Shown here piece by piece: positions 9,716-17,180 of a DNA stretch of 64,000 nt. The position numbers and the translations under genes are program-made. The notes under the pieces were generated by a model, which was given only the letters and a program-made list of their open reading frames with translations, had not been told where the DNA came from and made no database searches. Origin of the DNA: an uncultured Armatimonadota bacterium (lineage in GTDB: Bacteria > Armatimonadota > Fimbriimonadia > Fimbriimonadales > Fimbriimonadaceae); contig CAILEM010000082.1 of the NCBI GenBank assembly GCA_903833215.1, positions 1 through 64,000 on the forward strand, written 5' to 3'. How positions within the stretch are numbered: the first letter of the stretch is position 1; the number at the start of each line of letters is the position of its first letter.

Positions 9716-10522
9716 TCACTTCCGAAGGACTCTCGAGAGCCAACCCTGCTTTTGCACTGATTGCACGGCTTTTGGTAGCTTGGGTAAGACGTCTCCCCGT
9801 ATGACGGCCTCGGCACTTGCCCGCGTGAGGATCTCTAGGTACTCGCTGTCCAGCACCCCTTTGAGCGAGGCCTTTGCCACGCCTAACACTGGCTCCCGTC
9901 TGGCTTTGTGGCAATCGGAAGACAGGAAGTGTGCCCAATGCCGCTTGAGAATCTCCAGGGCCACTGTATTAGCCCTGGTGCCATATCTTCCTGACAGCGA
10001 GCGGGCGTTCACCTGACACGAGATATTCCTCTCTAGGTAAGGCACCAACCGATTGGGATCGTCTTGAAAATACGCGCAACGCTCGGGATGAGCAAGGATC
10101 GGGACGATGCCGCGCACTTGGATCTCGTACAGGATGCTGTCGAAGTCATTGGGCAGCGATCCCATTGGCAAATCGACAAGCATATGCTTTCCCTTCCCTG
10201 CCAGAGTTAGGGACCTACCTGCATCAAGCGCTTCGAAGATCGCCATTGTTGGATAGATCTCGCCACCCGGATAGATTTTGGATTTGAGACCGACCTTGGC
10301 CACTTCTTGTGACAGGTCTTGAACTCTTTCGGCGACGTCGCTGAGCCGCCTATAGTCTCCCCGATCAATAAAGTGAGGTGTCGCAATGAATGCAACGGTC
10401 CCCCCTTCTTCTTCGCTCTTGATTAGGGCAAGCGCTTCTTCAAGAGTGGCGACACCGTCATCGACTCCTGGGATGATGTGACAGTGAATATCAATCAACC
10501 GTTCCACCGAAGGGTCGTGCAA
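9716..10522 (-). CDS. CpsB/YwqE-type PHP-domain protein-tyrosine phosphatase
   Basis: Metal-dependent phosphatase of the PHP superfamily that reverses the autophosphorylation of BY-kinases in capsule systems. The metal-binding motifs are clear: DIHCHIIPGVDDG (residues 11-23), ATPH (47-50), the AHPER segment in the middle and SSDCHK near the C-terminus. The 268-residue length agrees with CpsB/CapC/YwqE. It is coded opposite to, but close to, the kinase gene, the pairing expected for a kinase-phosphatase cycle controlling polymer export. The frame on the other strand over this gene has no motif and is a shadow. Confidence 0.92.
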   Translation of the reverse strand: MHDPSVERLIDIHCHIIPGVDDGVATLEEALALIKSEEEGGTVAFIATPHFIDRGDYRRLSDVAERVQDLSQEVAKVGLKSKIYPGGEIYPTMAIFEALDAGRSLTLAGKGKHMLVDLPMGSLPNDFDSILYEIQVRGIVPILAHPERCAYFQDDPNRLVPYLERNISCQVNARSLSGRYGTRANTVALEILKRHWAHFLSSDCHKARREPVLGVAKASLKGVLDSEYLEILTRASAEAVIRGDVLPKLPKAVQSVQKQGWLSRVLRK

Positions 10523-10552
10523 GTATCCGCGAAAGATTATTCATGGGGAAGC

Positions 10553-10558
10553 TATATT
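10553..10558 (+). promoter_or_regulatory. -10-like box TATATT just before a start codon
   Basis: TATATT ends 5 nt before the ATG of the gluconolactonase-like gene. Transcription from it would begin at or near the start codon, giving a leaderless or nearly leaderless message. No clear -35 is visible. Confidence 0.45.
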
Positions 10559-10563
10559 AGAGC

Positions 10564-11442
10564 ATGTTCCATGTACTCCTTGGCCTTGCGATTCTCTCAG
10601 CCACCCACCTCGACTCACCCGTCATTGCCTCTGGCGCCACGGTTCAGAAACTTGGAGGAGGCTTCGCGTTTACGGAGGGGCCGGCAAATGACGCTCTGGG
10701 AAACGTCTACTTTACCGATCAGCCAAACGACCGGATCATGAAATGGAATATCGATGGCACCGTTGAGGAGTGGTTGAAGCCGAGCGGAAGATCCAACGGA
10801 ATGGCCTTCGACAAAAAAGGGAACCTCATCACATGCGCGGATGGCCAGAACGAGTTGTGGTCCATCTCACCAAAGAAGAAAATCACGGTTCTTGTTAAGG
10901 AACGCAACGGAAAATTGCTTAACGGCCCGAATGACTTGTGGATTCGGCCAGATGGCGGAATGTATATCACCGATCCCCTTTACGCTCGACCGTACTGGAA
11001 GCGATCTCCTGAAATGCAGCAATCGGGCCAGCACGTCTATTTTCTCTCGCCAGACCGGAAGACATTGACACAAGTGACGAGCGACCTGAAAACACCCAAT
11101 GGAATTATTGGCACACCTGAAGGGCGATTCCTGTATGTCGCCGATTTGGGCGCAAACGTGACGTTTAGATATCGAATTCAGAAGGACGGTTCGCTGGCTT
11201 CCAAGCAGTTGTTCTGCAAACTTGGGTCGGACGGCATGACGCTGGACGCGAATGGCAATCTCTATCTTTCGGGCAAAGGCGTTACCGTTTTCGACCGGAC
11301 AGGCAACCAAATAGAGCACATCGATGTTCCCGAGGCCTGGGTAGGACATGTCGCGTTCGGCGGAAAAGATCACCAACTACTCTTTATCACCGCAAGCCAA
11401 GGCATCTACGGCCTTCAAATGAAGGTCCGCGGCGTTTACTAA
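10564..11442 (+). CDS. SMP-30/gluconolactonase-like secreted beta-propeller
   Basis: Six-bladed beta-propeller of the SMP-30/gluconolactonase/LRE family, whose members hydrolyse sugar lactones in a calcium-dependent way. A hydrophobic N-terminus (about residues 1-23) looks like a signal peptide. Typical strand motifs are FTEGPANDALGNVYFTD, NGMAFDKKGNLITC, LNGPNDLWIRPDGGMYITD and TPNGIIGTPEGRFLYVAD; the Glu of the first and the Asn/Asp residues of the later ones are the usual metal ligands. At 292 residues it is complete. A role in oxidative catabolism of sugars released by the fucosidases elsewhere in the window is possible but only inferred. Confidence 0.88.
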   Translation: MFHVLLGLAILSATHLDSPVIASGATVQKLGGGFAFTEGPANDALGNVYFTDQPNDRIMKWNIDGTVEEWLKPSGRSNGMAFDKKGNLITCADGQNELWSISPKKKITVLVKERNGKLLNGPNDLWIRPDGGMYITDPLYARPYWKRSPEMQQSGQHVYFLSPDRKTLTQVTSDLKTPNGIIGTPEGRFLYVADLGANVTFRYRIQKDGSLASKQLFCKLGSDGMTLDANGNLYLSGKGVTVFDRTGNQIEHIDVPEAWVGHVAFGGKDHQLLFITASQGIYGLQMKVRGVY

Positions 11443-11714
11443 GGACTCACACCGTGACTGCGATGGAGCCCAATTTCCAACTTCTAGATTCGATAGATGT
11501 CAAGAGTTTTTACGTAGATGGCAATTCATTTGTCGCAAGGGCTAGTTTACAGTCCTTTCCTCCCGAAAACAGGAATCAAGTTGGAATACGCGGGCACAAA
11601 AATGTGCCGCGCTATAAACTAGCCTGGCAAAGTAGCAGCCCATTCGACCCAAACTAAACGCGAGTAAGCTGGCAATCGGGCTGCCAGGTGAGATTAGTCC
11701 AGAAGTTCTTTATG
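11443..11714. other. Hairpin-rich intergenic stretch
   Basis: No supported gene; a 67-codon frame at 11454-11657 has no motif and runs across the hairpins. Arms GGCTAGTTTA (11540-11549) and TAAACTAGCC (11615-11624) pair perfectly and enclose GGCACA-AAAA-TGTGCC (11593-11608). A further CTGGCA/TGCCAG pair lies near 11670-11690. The inner hairpin may act as a terminator for the upstream gene, though it lacks a following T run. Confidence 0.4.
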
Positions 11715-12311
11715 CTAAGAGTTGCGGCCGTCTCTCGATTTGGATAACTTTGCCAGGCAACCACAGGAGCGGGTGCCACCATTGCGAAGTAATTTCCCAC
11801 TAGCGATTTTTGTCCCACCACACTCACAGTTGCATTGCCATGAATGCTTGCCATCGACCTTTCCAGCATAGGAGGTGACTGTGAGCTTCCCGAACGTCTT
11901 ACCAACCATATCTACTTTCAATAGTCGGTCCCGAGAGAGTTCGTTCGCAAAGCAGCGGCAAGAGGTCGATTTTCCGCTGGTCAGCCGCGCCGTAGGCACC
12001 TCGCTCGTGTTGCCGCACTCGCAGAGGCAAGTCCAGTTATGGTCACCTTTACCTTTGCCAGCATATGCGACGACGACTAATCTGCCGAACTTCATGCCCA
12101 GCAGTGACGGCGGGTTGGGTCTGGCTCCCCCAGGTAGACAACCGCAACTCTTGTTCCGCCCGAACGAATTAGCACCAATTTCGGTTGTTTTGCCGCAATC
12201 ACACTGTACAGTCAACCGGAGTTTTCCATGAACGTCTCGGTCGGGGGCATGCCCAACAAACGTTAGGCAGTGTCGCTGCTCGCCCGGTATTAACTTTCGA
12301 CCCTTCGCCAT
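11715..12311 (-). CDS. Protein of three CxC(xC)G...SCxC zinc-ribbon-like repeats
   Basis: A 198-residue soluble protein made almost wholly of three repeats of about 50 residues. Each begins with a conserved stretch (GMKFGRLVVV, GKTFGKLTVT), continues to a Cys cluster (VQCDCGK; TCLCECGN; QCNCECGG) and closes with SCGCL or SCRCF. Putative ligands are Cys37/39/56/58, Cys95/97/99/118/120 and Cys160/162/164/183/185. The pattern suggests zinc binding and contact with nucleic acid or protein, but no function is known to me. Similar repeats occur in phage and environmental bacterial proteins. A broken homologue lies at 1042-1436, so the family has been duplicated or reacquired here. Confidence 0.75.
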   Translation of the reverse strand: MAKGRKLIPGEQRHCLTFVGHAPDRDVHGKLRLTVQCDCGKTTEIGANSFGRNKSCGCLPGGARPNPPSLLGMKFGRLVVVAYAGKGKGDHNWTCLCECGNTSEVPTARLTSGKSTSCRCFANELSRDRLLKVDMVGKTFGKLTVTSYAGKVDGKHSWQCNCECGGTKIASGKLLRNGGTRSCGCLAKLSKSRDGRNS

Positions 12312-12350
12312 CCAACAAGGATGTTACCAAGTAAGCGATGATAGGGCAAA

Positions 12351-12584
12351 ATGGATCCGATGGATTTCGATTTGGAATGCCACGCAGCAGTTCTCGAAGC
12401 ACTGAAAGAGCATCAACTGATGCAGCAAGTGCAATTGAATGCCACTCCAATTCGAACCGAAGGGATGTTCGACCCGAAAATGCGGCAGCCTAACTCAGTC
12501 CTCGTACTGTGCTGGATCGTATTAAGCCTGATTTCACTGATCGTCACGCTAGCATTCTGGATCGCATTGCCGGGAAGCCCTTAA
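12351..12584 (+). CDS. Small single-pass membrane protein
   Basis: A 77-residue frame with a hydrophilic N-terminal half (DFDLECHAAVLEALKEHQ) and one strongly hydrophobic segment near the C-terminus (about residues 49-71). This ordered arrangement favours a real gene over noise. It starts 39 nt from, and divergent to, the zinc-ribbon-repeat gene, so the two promoters share one short gap. No family is recognised and no ribosome binding site is obvious. Confidence 0.5.
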   Translation: MDPMDFDLECHAAVLEALKEHQLMQQVQLNATPIRTEGMFDPKMRQPNSVLVLCWIVLSLISLIVTLAFWIALPGSP

Positions 12585-12681
12585 CTATCAACCAAAGGAA
12601 GCCCGATAAAGCAACGACGCGGTCATTCTTCGTGATTAGCCCAACTGCAAGTGAGGCCTCTCAGGTAGGAACAGGGAGGTT

Positions 12682-13275
12682 GTGAGTATCATTGTCCCGA
12701 TGTCTTCACAAGCCTTTGTTCCTGGTGTGTTTTTGGACCGTGATGGAGTCCTGATCGAAAATAAGGAGAATTACGTTAGGACTTGGGAGGATGTAGAGGT
12801 CTTTGAGCAGGCGCTGGTTGCTTGTCGAGAAATCTCGGAAGCTGGATTCCCAATCATTGTCGTCACCAATCAATCGTCGATTGGACGCGGCATTCTGACC
12901 TACGAAACCGTGTTAGCCATCCATAACCGCGTCATCGATGTTTTTCGCGCAGCCGGTGCCAACGTTCTATCTAGCTATATCTGTCATCACAGCCCCACTG
13001 AGGACTGCGATTGCCGAAAGCCAAAGGCAGGGATGCTCTTCCAGGGTGCAAAAGAGCATAACATCGATTTGGAGCGTTCCTTCATGGTTGGGGATGCGTT
13101 AACTGACATGCAAGCCGCCCGTACCGCGGGTGCGCAAGGGATCTTGGTCAGAACAGGTCGGGGTTCGACTCAGGAGGCACTTATGGACGGCGAAACTGAC
13201 AATGGCTGGATCGTATGCAACGATTTACTTGAGGCATCTCGGTACATCGTTGGTCGTAAGGACCTGCTGGTATAA
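12682..13275 (+). CDS. gmhB: D-glycero-D-manno-heptose 1,7-bisphosphate 7-phosphatase (GmhB-like)
   Basis: HAD-superfamily phosphatase that removes the C7 phosphate of heptose 1,7-bisphosphate. The nucleophile motif FLDRDGVL lies at residues 17-24, the threonine motif is VVTNQSSIGRG, the zinc-binding cluster is CHHSPTEDCDC, and the late motif is MVGDALTDMQAARTAG. The 197-residue length is normal for the family. The start is uncertain: GTG at 12682 sits only a few bases after GGGAGG, and ATG at 12700 is somewhat far from it. It lies upstream of hddA and gmhA, and the three enzymes together give the heptose 1-phosphate that is later activated with a nucleotide. Confidence 0.9.
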   Translation: MSIIVPMSSQAFVPGVFLDRDGVLIENKENYVRTWEDVEVFEQALVACREISEAGFPIIVVTNQSSIGRGILTYETVLAIHNRVIDVFRAAGANVLSSYICHHSPTEDCDCRKPKAGMLFQGAKEHNIDLERSFMVGDALTDMQAARTAGAQGILVRTGRGSTQEALMDGETDNGWIVCNDLLEASRYIVGRKDLLV

Positions 13276-13608
13276 TTTCGGCTCAAGCAACCTCTACTTT
13301 TCTATTTTTCGTGGTGACATCCATGACTTTCCTAACAAATTTGTCATTTGTTAATTAGGTCGAAATAGTAAACGCGATTAGGGTTGCGCTTTATATGGGA
13401 GTTTTTGCTTGATCATAGTGAGAAACTCCTTTTTGATGCTTATGACGAAAGAGATATATCCGAGCTCGGCATTATTGGGTGTTTCTGATGGCCCCCACCC
13501 TTTCCTTCCCATCTTAGCGACAAATTACAGGCTCCAAGATGGCATGACAGAACTTGGAAGAATTTCAAGTCGGGTATCGACTAACGAGAAGTCGAAAGGG
13601 CACCAAGA
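13276..13608 (+). other. Spacer between gmhB and hddA
   Basis: This 333-bp gap holds a terminator-like hairpin but no gene I can support. The 67-codon frame starting at 13409 lacks motifs and runs into the hddA start. The 3' part must contain the leader of hddA, with GAAAGGG at 13594-13600 as its likely ribosome binding site. Confidence 0.5.
13398..13434 (+). terminator. Rho-independent terminator between gmhB and hddA
   Basis: GGAGTTT (13398-13404) pairs with AAACTCC (13423-13429) and is followed by TTTTT. It lies about 120 nt after gmhB, so hddA-gmhA are probably transcribed separately, or the hairpin acts as an attenuator. Confidence 0.7.
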
Positions 13609-14607
13609 TTGATCATTTCTCGAACTCCGTTAAGGATTAGTTTCTGTGGAGGCGGCACCGATTTGCCAGCCTTTTACACCGGAGCCGAAGAAGGCGCCGT
13701 TGTTTCAACCGCCATCAACAAGTACATCTATATTAACGTTAATCGAAAGTTTGATCACACCATTCGAGCAAGCTATTCGGTTACCGAAATGGTTCAGAAC
13801 GCAAAAGAGCTCAAGCACGACCTCATTCGAGAGTGCCTTGATTTACTTGGAATTCACGCCGGAATTGAAATCACTTCGATTGCAGACATTCCTTCACAAG
13901 GCACCGGACTAGGAAGTTCAAGCTGCTTCACAGTAGGCCTACTGAACGCCCTTTATGCCTACACCCATCGTCGAGCTGGTCAGGAGCGACTCGCTCGCGA
14001 GGCTTGTGAGATCGAGATCGAGCGACTCAAAAAGCCAATCGGCAAGCAGGACCAGTATGCGTCTGCATACGGCGGATTGACCTACTATCAGTTCAATGGC
14101 GATGGGACAGTGTTCGTGGAACCCATCCACTGCAGCCCGCGCGCCAAGGCCCAATTAGAGAGCCGACTCTTTTTGATGTACACCGGGGTCGTACGATCCG
14201 CAGACGGCATTTTGGCCGAGCAGAGTCAGAACTCTCGTGATGATGTCGAGGTCCAACGAGTGCTTCGAAAAATGAAGTCTCAAGCTGATGAATTGCGCGA
14301 TGCCTTAAATGACGACAATCTTGATTCGTTTGGAGACCTTCTCCATGAGGGATGGTTGCTCAAGCGACAGGTTGCGAGTGGCGTTTCAACGTCTAAAATC
14401 GATGAGTGGTATCAGACGGCTCGAAAGCACGGCGCGATCGGCGGCAAGCTCTTGGGAGCTGGCGGCGGCGGCTTCTTGCTTTTCTACGCCTATCCTGAAC
14501 ACCAGGAACAGATCAAGGCATCGTTGCCGGAATTGGTCCACATGCCCTTTAAGTTCAGTCCACAGGGATCAAGAATTGTCTATGTGGAAGAGAACGATTA
14601 CGTATAG
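13609..14607 (+). CDS. hddA: D-glycero-alpha-D-manno-heptose 7-phosphate kinase (GHMP family)
   Basis: GHMP-family kinase that phosphorylates the anomeric carbon of heptose 7-phosphate, the step that commits the sugar to the GDP-activated D,D-heptose route used for S-layer and polysaccharide glycans. Diagnostic features are the N-terminal RTPLRISFCGGGTDLPAF, the ATP-binding loop GTGLGSSS at 98-105, and the C-terminal GGKLLGAGGGGFLLFY motif. The start is TTG at 13609, well spaced from GAAAGGG. At 332 residues it is full length. gmhA follows after 21 nt, so the two form one unit. Confidence 0.92.
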   Translation: MIISRTPLRISFCGGGTDLPAFYTGAEEGAVVSTAINKYIYINVNRKFDHTIRASYSVTEMVQNAKELKHDLIRECLDLLGIHAGIEITSIADIPSQGTGLGSSSCFTVGLLNALYAYTHRRAGQERLAREACEIEIERLKKPIGKQDQYASAYGGLTYYQFNGDGTVFVEPIHCSPRAKAQLESRLFLMYTGVVRSADGILAEQSQNSRDDVEVQRVLRKMKSQADELRDALNDDNLDSFGDLLHEGWLLKRQVASGVSTSKIDEWYQTARKHGAIGGKLLGAGGGGFLLFYAYPEHQEQIKASLPELVHMPFKFSPQGSRIVYVEENDYV

Positions 14608-14628
14608 AGCCCTTAAGCGAAACAATCA

Positions 14629-15228
14629 ATGGATAACAGTACCGGTAACCTCACCCAACAATTTTCTGAATACGCGAACGACCTATCAGCAGCCCTGAGC
14701 GAATCCGTTCTGGCGGCGCTTGCGGCAGCAACCTCTCGAGTAGAAAGTGCTTATCATTCGGGAGCTACTGTATTTATCGCCGGCAACGGTGGAAGTGCAG
14801 CAACAGCTTCCCATATGATGGCTGACTTCCAAAAGACAACTCTTGGCAAAGAGATTGGCATCACGAAGCGCATCCGAGCAATTGCCCTTTCTGACAATGG
14901 GCCCGTCATTACCGCCTGGGGTAACGACTTCGGATACGACTTGATCTTTGCCGAACAGTTGAGGACACTCGCAAAGCCTGGCGACCTCATGATTGTGATC
15001 AGCGCTAGCGGCAATTCACCTAATATCGTTGCCGCTCTTGAAGTTGCCAAGCAGGTTGGTGTGGAAACAATTGGCTTCCTTGGCTTCCAAGGTGGCAAGT
15101 CAAAGGCTATGTGTGATGTTCCCGTCGTTGTTGAAAGCACGAACTACGGAATCATCGAAGATGCCCACTCGGTATTCATGCACATGATGACCGCTGCCCT
15201 CCGTCAGGTCGTTCAAGCTTCCAAATAG
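14629..15228 (+). CDS. gmhA: Sedoheptulose 7-phosphate isomerase
   Basis: SIS-domain isomerase converting sedoheptulose 7-phosphate to D-glycero-D-manno-heptose 7-phosphate, the first step of heptose biosynthesis. Motifs typical of GmhA are AGNGGSAATASHMMADF (residues 51-67), the second sugar-phosphate loop SASGNSPNIV, and the C-terminal EDAHSVFMHMM with zinc/active-site residues. The 199-residue length matches the family. It lies 21 nt after hddA and is closed by a strong terminator. Confidence 0.94.
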   Translation: MDNSTGNLTQQFSEYANDLSAALSESVLAALAAATSRVESAYHSGATVFIAGNGGSAATASHMMADFQKTTLGKEIGITKRIRAIALSDNGPVITAWGNDFGYDLIFAEQLRTLAKPGDLMIVISASGNSPNIVAALEVAKQVGVETIGFLGFQGGKSKAMCDVPVVVESTNYGIIEDAHSVFMHMMTAALRQVVQASK

Positions 15229-15234
15229 AGCGCA

Positions 15235-15275
15235 ACACAAAATCAGCCCGACCATCGTGTCGGGCTATTTTGTGT
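15235..15275 (+). terminator. Rho-independent terminator after gmhA
   Basis: A long near-perfect hairpin: ACACAAAAT and GCCCGAC at 15235-15251 pair with GTCGGGC and ATTTTGTGT at 15259-15275. The run of A in the 5' arm and T in the 3' arm makes it usable in both directions. Confidence 0.9.
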
Positions 15276-15332
15276 CCGAAATTGCGAAGTTTCAGCGCAA
15301 CGCGCGAAAGCTAAGCTACGATTACATCTACG

Positions 15333-15764
15333 ATGATGAACAGCCTAGTCTTTTCGACAGAGGGTACGTGGGATACCACAACCCTGCTTAACAATGCCGA
15401 AGAGGTATTCGCCACACGACTCTTCTTCAGCCTTCGACGTAAGCGAGGGTGGATTGGAAATGACCAGGGCGGCGAGCTCACTGCCTACGTTGTCACTCAA
15501 GATGAGCCGGATGAGGAAGTAGGAATCTTCCCTGGATCGCTCGAAATTCAGGTACCTCGCCACAACATCCTCGTTACGAACCAAGATCCCCACTTCGCAT
15601 TTGAGAGCACGCAGATCTACTATCAAGAGATTGACGTCACCGTCAGCGTGGCGGAACTGTATCTTGAAATCGATTCTGACGAGAATATCGTCCAGTGCTA
15701 TATGAGCCTATTCCAGGGCCATGGCATCGGAAGCGGGAACGCTGAAACCTTTACGATCCTGTAA
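15333..15764 (+). CDS. Hypothetical acidic protein
   Basis: A 143-residue soluble, acidic protein with no signal peptide, membrane segment or motif that I recognise. Alternating hydrophobic patterns (LEIQVPRHNILVTNQ, TVSVAELYLEID) suggest a mainly beta fold. It is the first gene of a pair with the Gly/Ser-rich protein that starts 16 nt later. Two adjacent ATG codons (15333 and 15336) are possible starts. Function unknown. Confidence 0.7.
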   Translation: MMNSLVFSTEGTWDTTTLLNNAEEVFATRLFFSLRRKRGWIGNDQGGELTAYVVTQDEPDEEVGIFPGSLEIQVPRHNILVTNQDPHFAFESTQIYYQEIDVTVSVAELYLEIDSDENIVQCYMSLFQGHGIGSGNAETFTIL

Positions 15765-15780
15765 ACGTGGAGAATAAGTA

Positions 15781-16413
15781 ATGCATCGAAAGACTGTCTT
15801 TGTTCGCCTTCTTGCTGCGATCTTAATGATCGCGATCCTCTTGGTGCCCATCGAGTCGTTTGCCCAACGCCGTGGCTCGTTTGGCGGTGGCGGTGGCGGT
15901 CGGTCCTTTGGTGGATTTTCTGGAGGCAGCCGAAGGTCCTCAGGCGGATCGTTCGGTGGCGGATCCCGTCAGTTTGGCGGAATTAGCGGTGGATCTCGAT
16001 CGACCCAAAGCCCTCGTGGTTCGTTCGGACGAAGCAACACCTCCTCAAGTTCCAGCGCACGAAGTTCGAGTTCCTTCGGTCGCCCGAGGACGTTTACGTC
16101 AACACAATCACGCGGAGGATCGCCATTCAATAGACCATCCTATTTAGGATCAGGATTCCACTCTTACGGTGGTGGCTATTATTACGGCGGCTACCCAGTT
16201 CGCTACTACGGCGGCGGATATGGCAGCTATTGGTTCCACCCAGCTTGGTACTACTACATGCCGTTCCACCCCGCGTTCTTCTACAGCCAGCCTTACTATT
16301 CGGGCGGTTACTATCAACCAGGTGGGTTCAGCATCATGCGGCTGTTCATCGCCATCCTGTTTTTCATGTTCATCTTCTGGCTGTTTAGCAGGATGTTCTC
16401 AAGAAGATATTGA
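15781..16413 (+). CDS. Exported Gly/Ser/Tyr-rich low-complexity protein with C-terminal membrane anchor
   Basis: A 210-residue protein with a signal peptide (about residues 1-28, MHRKTVFVRLL then a hydrophobic core ending SFAQ). A Gly/Ser/Arg-rich low-complexity region follows (29-120), then a Gly/Tyr-rich region with YGGGYY-like blocks, and a very hydrophobic C-terminal segment (about 183-202) before RMFSRRY. This is a tail-anchored surface or periplasmic layout. Similar composition occurs in bacterial cell-wall or matrix proteins, but no family assignment is possible. It follows the upstream gene by 16 nt and ends at a bidirectional hairpin. Confidence 0.78.
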   Translation: MHRKTVFVRLLAAILMIAILLVPIESFAQRRGSFGGGGGGRSFGGFSGGSRRSSGGSFGGGSRQFGGISGGSRSTQSPRGSFGRSNTSSSSSARSSSSFGRPRTFTSTQSRGGSPFNRPSYLGSGFHSYGGGYYYGGYPVRYYGGGYGSYWFHPAWYYYMPFHPAFFYSQPYYSGGYYQPGGFSIMRLFIAILFFMFIFWLFSRMFSRRY

Positions 16414-16420
16414 AGCCTCA

Positions 16421-16460
16421 GTTGTCCAATACCGGCAGGAAGCTACTGGTATTGGACAAC
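16421..16460. terminator. Palindrome shared by two convergent genes
   Basis: Perfect 13-bp arms GTTGTCCAATACC (16421-16433) and GGTATTGGACAAC (16448-16460) surround a 14-nt loop. The right arm encodes the last residues of the minus-strand VanW gene, whose stop codon lies in the loop. No long T run follows either side. Confidence 0.65.
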
Positions 16461-17180
16461 CCGATTCATTGCAGGATATGTATCAAGCGAGATCAATTCT
16501 CGTTCCTCACCCATGACGCGGTAGACAGCGACTTCGCAGCCTTCCTTGCCGGAATTCCTGACTCTTGACTGGCCAGACTGCTTCCCAATGCGAAACGTCT
16601 GATAGTCCTGCGTCTGGCGAATTTCTGAGACCACTTGTGGCTTGACCGGGATTCCCTTCGGTCCGATCACGGATATCACCAACATGTCTCCCTCCTGTGA
16701 TCCTTGAATTCGAACCGCAAAGGGGTAAGGATTCTGAAACTTAAGGTCGATGTTGCTGTACGCAACAGCGGCATCTCGTCCCGGCTGCACATAACCGGGA
16801 GCAAACCGATGTCGATGGCGCTCGACAATCTTCAGTCCCGCCATCAGCGCAGCATTGTAGAGGGTCGTTGACGTCTGGCAGACGCCTCCGCCCCAATCGG
16901 ATATGAGTTGCCCGTTGTAGCTGACTGGGGCCCTGCGGTACCCCTGATCCTGCGAAAAGGTTCCCACGCGACGATTGAAGGAAAACTCGCCTCCTGGTCG
17001 AATCTCTGCCCCCTGAAGCCGGTTTAGCGCGAGCAATGAGTTGTGCCGCTGTGAGTGACTTCGACCCTCCAAAGACGTTCCGTACGAGGCCAAGGTCTTG
17101 TCTCTGGGTAGGTTTGAGAACGCCAAGGAGCCCATCATCACAGCAAGAGCGATGACAAAAAGTGCCAGGATCGCCTTCAT
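16443..17180 (-). CDS. VanW family protein
   Basis: Exported or membrane-anchored protein of the VanW family, found in vancomycin-resistance operons and widely elsewhere; its biochemical role is unproven. An N-terminal hydrophobic segment (about 3-23) acts as signal or anchor. The family signature is present: RPGGEFSFNRRVG (about 61-73) and GGGVCQTSTTLYNAAL (about 96-111), followed by RHRFAPGYVQPGRDAAV. Its ATG overlaps the macroglobulin stop codon (ATGA), so the two are translationally coupled. The link with a macroglobulin suggests an envelope protection or peptidoglycan role. That is inference. Confidence 0.9.
   Translation of the reverse strand: MKAILALFVIALAVMMGSLAFSNLPRDKTLASYGTSLEGRSHSQRHNSLLALNRLQGAEIRPGGEFSFNRRVGTFSQDQGYRRAPVSYNGQLISDWGGGVCQTSTTLYNAALMAGLKIVERHRHRFAPGYVQPGRDAAVAYSNIDLKFQNPYPFAVRIQGSQEGDMLVISVIGPKGIPVKPQVVSEIRQTQDYQTFRIGKQSGQSRVRNSGKEGCEVAVYRVMGEERELISLDTYPAMNRVVQYQ

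Noticed and set aside
9549-10016. A 155-codon plus-strand frame
   Set aside because: It mostly overlaps the CpsB-type phosphatase on the other strand and shows no family motif.
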